A stretch of DNA of 39,780 nucleotides from Rhodospirillaceae bacterium. Lineage in GTDB: Bacteria > Pseudomonadota > Alphaproteobacteria > Rhodospirillales > Casp-alpha2. This document shows, in pieces, positions 34,091 through 39,780 of the stretch. The notes under the pieces were generated by a model. The model searched no databases and was not told where the DNA came from. It saw only the letters and a list, made by a program, of their open reading frames with translations. Location of the stretch: positions 1 through 39,780 of the forward strand of contig JABJBP010000118.1 in NCBI GenBank assembly GCA_018665815.1, in the 5' to 3' direction. The number at the start of each line of letters is the position of its first letter. Position 1 is the first letter of the stretch. The translations under genes were made by a program, and so were the position numbers.

Positions 34091-35326
34091 ATGGAACAGC
34101 AACCCGCCCTCAAACTGCGCGCAAATGGCGCCCGCGCCGACGGGTCACGCCAGGATCTCGGCCGCGCCAACCGGCGGCGCGTGCTGGCCGAACTGGTTTT
34201 CCGGGGGCCTGTGTCACGCTCGGCTATTGCCGAACGGACCGGCCTGACCAATGCCTCGGTGTCGCGCATCACCCGCGACTTGATCGAAGCAGGCCTGGTG
34301 ATGGAGCGCGCCTCCGTCGTCAATCCGAACCGGCCCGGGCGACGGTTCGTCGAATTGGATATCGACGGGTCCGGCGGCTACGTGCTGGGTATCGGTCTGA
34401 ACGTGTTCCAGCAATCGGTCACCCTGGCCGACCTCAAGAACAATCGCATCGACCGGATTGACCTGTCGCTCGCTGATCTGTCCGACCCCGAGGTTGTTAT
34501 CGCCGAAATCGTCAAGGCGGCGCGCCGAATGATCGATACCCACGTCACCGACCGGAATCGCCTGCTCGGCGGCGGTGTTGCGATGACCGGCGCCATCGAT
34601 CCGGTTACCGGCTTGGTCGCCGACGTGCCCTATTTCGGATGGCGCGATGTTCAGTTGAATTTGGCCGACAGGTTAACTCGGGATATTGGACTGCCGATCC
34701 ACATCGAGAATCTCGCCAATAGCATCAATTTGGCGGAGGTTCGCTTCGGGGCGGCGCGCCCGGCGCGCAATACACTATTGGTTCATTGTGCGTTGGGTCT
34801 TGGCGGCAGCTTGTACCTGGACGGCCAATTGATCCGTGGCCATGATTTCGGCGCCGGCCAAGTCGGCAATCTGCCGGTAAGCATCGCGGACGGTGACCCC
34901 AGAACCCTTGATGATATTTCCGGTGGCCGCGGCATCCTTTCCGCCATGGGCGTATCCGGCATCGGCGTCGGATCAGAACGCGCCGACGAAATCGCCGCGC
35001 GATTAATGTCGGCAATTGACACGGCCAACGCCGGCAACCCTGAGGCGGCCGCGATCATGCAACGGGCAGGGCAAACACTTGGCCGCTTCCTTGCCATGTT
35101 CGCCGGTTTGATACACCCGGAAACAATTCTTTTATCCGGCCCCCTGCCGACGGCGGCGCCTTATTTAGATGCCTGTCGCGAGACTTTTGAGGGCCATCGC
35201 CTAAGAGACAACAATACGATCGGTCTGATGCGCAGCGATTTGAGCAATCAAGCCTCGGCGCGTTGGCTGGCTATCGGCGAGTTCATGGTCAATCGCGATT
35301 ATCGAACTTGCACCTTTGAAAATTGA
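34091..35326 (+). CDS. ROK family transcriptional regulator
   Basis: This 411-residue protein combines an N-terminal winged helix-turn-helix (about residues 20-80, with GPVSRSAIAERTGLTNASVSRITRDL) with a ROK sensor domain. The kinase-related residues look lost: the NDAN motif with the catalytic Asp is NLAN, and the GTGIGG loop is GLGGS. The CxCGxxGC zinc site common in ROK proteins is absent after GAGQVGNLPV. It is thus a regulator rather than a sugar kinase. The ATG at 34091 is preferred over a TTG at 34085. It is followed after 12 bases, which include GGAGG, by tctB, so regulator and transporter are co-transcribed, and it is divergent from tctC. The inducer is probably the transported compound or a derivative. 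Confidence 0.9.
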   Translation: MEQQPALKLRANGARADGSRQDLGRANRRRVLAELVFRGPVSRSAIAERTGLTNASVSRITRDLIEAGLVMERASVVNPNRPGRRFVELDIDGSGGYVLGIGLNVFQQSVTLADLKNNRIDRIDLSLADLSDPEVVIAEIVKAARRMIDTHVTDRNRLLGGGVAMTGAIDPVTGLVADVPYFGWRDVQLNLADRLTRDIGLPIHIENLANSINLAEVRFGAARPARNTLLVHCALGLGGSLYLDGQLIRGHDFGAGQVGNLPVSIADGDPRTLDDISGGRGILSAMGVSGIGVGSERADEIAARLMSAIDTANAGNPEAAAIMQRAGQTLGRFLAMFAGLIHPETILLSGPLPTAAPYLDACRETFEGHRLRDNNTIGLMRSDLSNQASARWLAIGEFMVNRDYRTCTFEN

Positions 35327-35338
35327 GGAGGCCGCATA

Positions 35339-35860
35339 ATGACAAGTGCAACCAAGGAATATTGCGTCGGGATCGGCATGCTGATCATCGCCGTGGTCGG
35401 CTGGTTCGTGGTCATTCCCGCCGGCATCGACCTCCCCTCATCAGTGGAATTTCGGGCCCTGTCACCGGATTTCTGGCCGCATGTGGTGATGATCTTACTT
35501 GGCATCTGCGGCGCCATTGTCGCCGTGCAGGCCCATTTTGATCGCCAGCGTGTGGGCGACAGCATTGAGGCGGCGACGGAAGAAGAAGAACGTGGCGAGG
35601 TCCAGTTTGAGTTCGCCGCCAGCGCCGTGCGCGTCGTCGGCGCCCTTGCGGGCTTGTTCGCAGCGTACTTCGCCATCCCGCATATCGGCATCGCCGCCGC
35701 CGGTGTCGTGTTGATACTGGCCTCGACTTTTGTATTGGGCGAACGGCGGCTGAAATACACGGTGCCTTTGGCGATTATTCTGCCGGTCATACTTTACATG
35801 TTCTTCGTTCATGTCGCCAACATACCAATGCCGCTTGGCGTCTTCGAAGCGTTCCGCTGA
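35339..35860 (+). CDS. tctB: Tripartite tricarboxylate transporter small membrane subunit TctB
   Basis: This 173-residue protein has about four membrane helices (near residues 8-28, 40-60, 95-118 and 120-165) and the poorly conserved composition typical of TctB. An acidic cytoplasmic loop (EEEERGE) joins helices two and three. It forms the membrane complex with TctA. It begins 12 bases after the ROK gene, behind a GGAGG ribosome binding site, and is followed by tctA after 39 bases with AAGGATA as ribosome binding site. Identification rests mainly on position next to TctA plus size and topology. Confidence 0.9.
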   Translation: MTSATKEYCVGIGMLIIAVVGWFVVIPAGIDLPSSVEFRALSPDFWPHVVMILLGICGAIVAVQAHFDRQRVGDSIEAATEEEERGEVQFEFAASAVRVVGALAGLFAAYFAIPHIGIAAAGVVLILASTFVLGERRLKYTVPLAIILPVILYMFFVHVANIPMPLGVFEAFR

Positions 35861-35899
35861 TCAGATCGCTTTCGGGATTTATTTTTAAGGATATTTGCC

Positions 35900-37402
35900 A
35901 TGATAGAGAACATCGTCAGCGCGTTCGGATTGTTCCTGAGTTTCGAGAACCTGATCGTCGTTTTTATCGGTGTCTTCATCGGCACCTTCGTCGGCGCCAT
36001 CCCCGGCATGACGACGCCCATGGGTGTGGCCCTGGTGTTGCCGTTTACGTTCACCATGCAACCGATCACCGGCATTCTATTATTGTTGGGTGTCTATAAG
36101 GGTGGGCTGTACGGGGGCTCGATCACCGCCATCTTGATCAAAGCACCAGGCACCCCGGCGGCATCGTGTACGGTCCTCGATGGATTTCCCATGGCCCAGA
36201 AGGGCGAGGCCAGAAAGGCCCTGGACATTGCGCTGTATGCGTCCTGCGTCGCCGATTTCATCTCAAATCTTTCGCTGATATTGTTCGCCGGCTTCCTGGC
36301 CAGTTTCGCGCTTCGCTTCGGGCCGCCGGAATTTTTCACGCTGATCGTTTTCTCCCTAACCATCATCGCCGGTGTTTCGGGCGACAATCTGGCCAAGGGC
36401 ATCGCCGCGGCGGCCATGGGCTTGGTGCTGGCGACCGTCGGGCTGGATATCGTCTACGGCACCAGCCGGTTCGTCTTTGGCGAAACCGAGCTAATGGGGG
36501 GCTTGAGCTTCATTCCCGTGCTGATCGGGCTGTTCGCGCTGCCTGAAATCATCAACCAGTTCACCATTAAGAAGGAAGGCACCGCCGCCGCTGGCGCCTT
36601 GAGCGGCATGCATGCGACCTTCCAGGATTTTAAAAGCTCCCTGAAGTCGATCCTGCGAGGCAGTTTCATCGGAGTCATTTTGGGGGCCATTCCGGGTATC
36701 GGCGGGGCGCCGGCGGCGTTCCTGTCGTACTCGGAAGCGAAGCGCACCAACAAGGACCCGGACAGCTTCGGCAAGGGCAATATGGAAGGCGTCGCTGCGG
36801 CGGAAGCCGGCAACAACGGCGTCGCCGGCGCCACCATGATCCCACTTCTGGCCTTAGGCGTGCCCGGCGACGTGGTCACCGCCGTCATCCTGGGTGCCTT
36901 CATGATCCATGGGCTGCGCCCGGGGCCGATCATGTTCGAACAGAACCTGACGATGATTTACGCGCTGTTCATGGGCATCATGCTTTCAAGCGCGTACCTG
37001 TTCGTCATCGGGAAAATGTCGATCCGCGCGGTGTCGAAAATCGCCAACCTGCCGAACCGCATGCTTTACCCGGCGGTCCTGGTGCTGTGCATCTTTGGCG
37101 CCTTCGCCATCAACAACAATCTGTTCGACGTGCTGGTGATGTTCATCGTCGGTATCTTGGGCTTCACCATGCTGCGCATGGAAATCCCGGCAGCCCCCTT
37201 CCTGATTGCATTCATCTTGGGGCCGCTTTTGGAAGACAATTTCCGCCAAGCGTTGTTGATGTCCAGCGGGGACGCATTGATCTTCTTCCGCAATCCGATT
37301 TGTTGGGTGTTCTGGACACTGACGGCATTGTCGATCTTGTTTATCGTCCGCAACCATATCCGGGCGAAACGGGGCGCCGACGTGATCCCCATGGCCGGAT
37401 GA
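35900..37402 (+). CDS. tctA: Tripartite tricarboxylate transporter large membrane subunit TctA
   Basis: This 500-residue inner-membrane protein is the main transport subunit of the TTT system, with about eleven or twelve helices. Diagnostic family sequences include GAIPGMTTPMGVALVLPFTF near residue 33, the glycine-rich YKGGLYGGSITAILIKAPGTPAA, and in the second half GAIPGIGGAPAAFLSYSEAKR and GVAAAEAGNNGVAGATMIPLLALGVPG, with the repeated G-x-x-P-G showing internal symmetry. TTT systems import carboxylates driven by the ion gradient, using the TctC receptor. A terminator follows directly after the stop. Confidence 0.96.
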   Translation: MIENIVSAFGLFLSFENLIVVFIGVFIGTFVGAIPGMTTPMGVALVLPFTFTMQPITGILLLLGVYKGGLYGGSITAILIKAPGTPAASCTVLDGFPMAQKGEARKALDIALYASCVADFISNLSLILFAGFLASFALRFGPPEFFTLIVFSLTIIAGVSGDNLAKGIAAAAMGLVLATVGLDIVYGTSRFVFGETELMGGLSFIPVLIGLFALPEIINQFTIKKEGTAAAGALSGMHATFQDFKSSLKSILRGSFIGVILGAIPGIGGAPAAFLSYSEAKRTNKDPDSFGKGNMEGVAAAEAGNNGVAGATMIPLLALGVPGDVVTAVILGAFMIHGLRPGPIMFEQNLTMIYALFMGIMLSSAYLFVIGKMSIRAVSKIANLPNRMLYPAVLVLCIFGAFAINNNLFDVLVMFIVGILGFTMLRMEIPAAPFLIAFILGPLLEDNFRQALLMSSGDALIFFRNPICWVFWTLTALSILFIVRNHIRAKRGADVIPMAG

Positions 37403-37407
37403 ATTCA

Positions 37408-37434
37408 GGGGTCGCCAGATAATCTGGCGGCCCC
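37408..37434 (+). terminator. Hairpin terminator after tctA
   Basis: GGGGTCGCCAGA (37408-37419) and TCTGGCGGCCCC (37423-37434) form a 12-base-pair stem with one G-T pair and a 3-base loop, 5 bases after the tctA stop. It is followed by GCTTCTT, a weak T-rich tract. It probably ends the ROK-tctBA transcript, at least partly, before the phosphoesterase gene. Confidence 0.75.
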
Positions 37435-37491
37435 GCTTCTTGCCCAGTAAAATAAGCCGACACACCACTCTTGTCCCCAAGGACCAAAGCC

Positions 37492-39531
37492 ATGTCTATA
37501 GAACTTGGAAACCGCCTATTCTCCTTTGGTGTCATCACCGACACGCACCTCAACCCCGGCGAAGACGACTGTAACTCGCCTTTCCCCGTCAACGAGCTTG
37601 CGAACGCGCGGATGCGCCACGTGGTCCACGATTTGAATTCCCGCGACTTGGCCTTCGTCATAAACGTCGGCGATTTGGTGCATCCCGTGCCGGCCATCCC
37701 CGATGCCTACCACGAAGCCGCGACGCGGTTCTTGGAACAGGTCGAGGGCCTCAAACACGACCTCCACTTGGTGCCCGGCAACCACGACGTCGGCGACAAG
37801 CCCAACGACTGGGCGCCGGCGGCGGGGGTTTCCGAAGCCTATCTGCCGCTTTGGGAAAAGTATTTTGGCCCGCATTACCATTCCTTCGACCACGGTGATT
37901 GCCATTTCATCGTCATCAACGCGCAGATCATCAATTCCGGCTTTCCGTCCGAGGCCGCCCAGCGCGCATGGCTGGAAGCCGACCTGGAAGCCAACAAGGG
38001 CAAACGGTTGTTCATGAACAGCCACTATCCGCCCTATTTCTCGAACCCCCATGAAGACGACAACTACGACAATATCTCCGAACCCGGGCGTTCGTGGATG
38101 CTGGGTCTGCTTGAAAATTACGGCGTCGAGGCCCTGTTCATCGGCCACGTCCATCATTTCTGGTACAACCGACATGCCGACACCGATTGCTACCTGCTGC
38201 CGTCGACCGCGTTCGTCCGCCAGGATTATTCGGAGATGTTTCGCATCGCGCCCGACGAGGGCTCCGAAGCCGGGCGCAACGACAAGCCGAAACTCGGCTA
38301 CCTCGTCGTCCATGTCCACGAAGGTGGCCATATCTGCGACGTGGTCCGGACTTACGGCGAAACGGCTGCGGAGGGCAGCCCAGTGACGCCTACCGAAGAG
38401 CGCGTCCCGCCCATCCATCCCCGCCTCAACGCCGGCGCCAACTTCGGTTTCGACATGCGCCAGAACTGGATGGAGATCATTGAAATCCCACCGACCGGCG
38501 GCCTCGATGAATTCGATCGCAAGGAGGTCCGCAATGATTACCCGCTGCTGGCGCTGTGGGAAATGGGCGTGCGCAAATTGCGCGTCCCACTGCGTGATCT
38601 GAAAATTCCCTACAACGTCCAGCGCATGCGCACCCTCCAGCGCCACGGCCACGAATTCACCTTATCCACATTCGGCGCGCCCACCGATGCGGAACATGAT
38701 TTAATCATCGCCAACGCCGACATCTTTGAAGCCTGGGAAATTGGCTACAACCCGGAAAGCCTGGATCGTGTCGCCGCCGGCATGGCGCGGACCATGGCGG
38801 CGACGGCGATGCCCGTCTATCTCTCAAAGCTGCGCTCCATTGATGAGATGCGTGAAGAATCAGGACGCTATTATCACGCCATCAACCAGGGCTTCTTTCC
38901 CCGCGATGAAGCGGAAATGCGGACCCTGCTCGATCATCCGGATTTCAAAGGCCACATCGGCGGCTTCGTCTTCCGCCTGACCCTGGACACCGCCCCCACT
39001 GACGCCATTGCCGCGGCCAGTGCCATGGCCGACGATTTCGGTGTGGCGGCCTCGGTCCATCTCCGCATGATGGGCGCCAACCCGGCCGATGAAACCGCCG
39101 ATGATCTCGGCACCGCGAACCGCCTAACTGAAACCATGCTGACGGCCCGCGCCTACCCGGACGTCCACGTCTTCGTCGACACCTTCGCCGACAACGATCG
39201 CGGCTACTTCGTCCGCAACGGCGTCCTCGACAGGCTCTTCAACCCACGCCTCGGCGCCCAGGTGGTGCGCCACGTGAACGCCGCCCTGGCGACGGTTCAG
39301 GGCGAGGTGGGTATCATCATCACCAATGATGTCCCCGGCGGCCGCCAAATCACCGCCGAGATCGGAGGACGCAAAGTCATCGCCCTGCTCCCTGACGGCA
39401 CTGCTGCCATGGATGCGCCGGAGGCAGCCGCCGCCGACCGCCTCATCAACCTCGCAAGCGGTGTGATCGCACCGGCCGGCGGGCAAGTGAACATCGATGG
39501 CAACGTACCAATGCTGCTGATTGTCGGGTGA
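37492..39531 (+). CDS. Calcineurin-like metallophosphoesterase with large unrecognised C-terminal domain
   Basis: This 679-residue protein starts with a complete calcineurin-type phosphoesterase domain (about residues 8-260): Asp17/His19 (TDTH), Asp61 (VGD), Asn97-His98 (GNHD), His178 (NSHYPP) and His219/His221 (GHVHH), which bind two metals for phosphoester cleavage. The remaining about 370 residues match nothing I know; they show alternating short beta strands and helices (MGVRKLRVPL, HGHEFTLSTFG, MPVYLSKL, GGFVFRLTLD, VHVFVDTF) that suggest a TIM-barrel-like fold. No signal peptide is seen. I use the ATG at 37492, preceded by AAGGA; a TTG at 37471 is possible. It follows the tctA terminator by 57 bases, so it may share transport-linked regulation. 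Its substrate is unknown; a phosphodiester or phosphonate-type compound imported by the TTT system is one guess. Confidence 0.88.
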   Translation: MSIELGNRLFSFGVITDTHLNPGEDDCNSPFPVNELANARMRHVVHDLNSRDLAFVINVGDLVHPVPAIPDAYHEAATRFLEQVEGLKHDLHLVPGNHDVGDKPNDWAPAAGVSEAYLPLWEKYFGPHYHSFDHGDCHFIVINAQIINSGFPSEAAQRAWLEADLEANKGKRLFMNSHYPPYFSNPHEDDNYDNISEPGRSWMLGLLENYGVEALFIGHVHHFWYNRHADTDCYLLPSTAFVRQDYSEMFRIAPDEGSEAGRNDKPKLGYLVVHVHEGGHICDVVRTYGETAAEGSPVTPTEERVPPIHPRLNAGANFGFDMRQNWMEIIEIPPTGGLDEFDRKEVRNDYPLLALWEMGVRKLRVPLRDLKIPYNVQRMRTLQRHGHEFTLSTFGAPTDAEHDLIIANADIFEAWEIGYNPESLDRVAAGMARTMAATAMPVYLSKLRSIDEMREESGRYYHAINQGFFPRDEAEMRTLLDHPDFKGHIGGFVFRLTLDTAPTDAIAAASAMADDFGVAASVHLRMMGANPADETADDLGTANRLTETMLTARAYPDVHVFVDTFADNDRGYFVRNGVLDRLFNPRLGAQVVRHVNAALATVQGEVGIIITNDVPGGRQITAEIGGRKVIALLPDGTAAMDAPEAAAADRLINLASGVIAPAGGQVNIDGNVPMLLIVG

Positions 39532-39702
39532 TAATCTCTGATCTCACCCCACCTTCGGCAACGCGGAGCGCTATTTCAGGGAACTGTCCACCGATGAAGA
39601 TGAAGCGAACGGCTAGACGATCTTCCCGCCCCGAAACACCGCCGCCACTCTTGCGATCCCTGAACCTCAGGCGTATGTTGCGCGTGGCCGAAAGGCCCCA
39701 GC

Positions 39703-39779
<77 letters not shown>

Positions 39780-39780
39780 A

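Overview
The window looks like a chromosomal segment of an alphaproteobacterium, probably Rhodospirillales-like. The best taxonomic hint is the near-linked set Suv3-like helicase, S4-domain RNA-binding protein, 7Fe ferredoxin FdxA and CarD, which often sits together in that class. Coding density is high, start and stop codons often overlap by four bases (ATGA), and no insertion sequence, integrase, phage gene or CRISPR array is visible. The assignment is inferred from gene content, not from a search.

Layout. Positions 1-1848 hold the 3' part of a PAS-containing histidine kinase and an AlkB-like dioxygenase that overlaps it. Positions 1853-16023 (minus strand) form one apparent eleven-gene operon: a family 5 solute-binding protein, two permeases and two ATPases of a dipeptide/oligopeptide ABC importer, then two M20 peptidases, two amidase-signature enzymes and two M81 (MlrC-type) metallopeptidases. 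A divergent arm (16282-20931, plus strand) has an IclR regulator, a third M81 protein, a family III CoA-transferase and an EamA transporter. The 258-base region between the arms holds a perfect palindrome that could be the IclR operator. Read as one system, this suggests uptake of an amide- or peptide-like compound, several hydrolytic steps, CoA transfer to a released acid and possibly export by EamA. The substrate cannot be read from the sequence. This is the best candidate here for an undescribed pathway.

The middle (20946-31270) holds a second EamA transporter facing the first, an M48 lipoprotein peptidase, a decayed phytanoyl-CoA-dioxygenase-like pseudogene (two frameshifts and one stop), CarD, FdxA, a TerB-like protein, a DUF938 methyltransferase, a transglutaminase-like protein that appears to lack its catalytic Cys and His, a 61-residue protein, the S4 protein, the Suv3-like helicase and a 5'-truncated LysR remnant.

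The right end (31260-39531) is a second catabolic locus: a choline-sulfatase-like enzyme, a tripartite tricarboxylate transporter whose binding protein (TctC) is divergent from a ROK regulator-TctB-TctA operon, and a 679-residue metallophosphoesterase with a large C-terminal domain I do not recognise. Together these suggest uptake of a carboxylate linked to removal of sulfate and phosphate esters. The window ends with tRNA-Arg(CCG).
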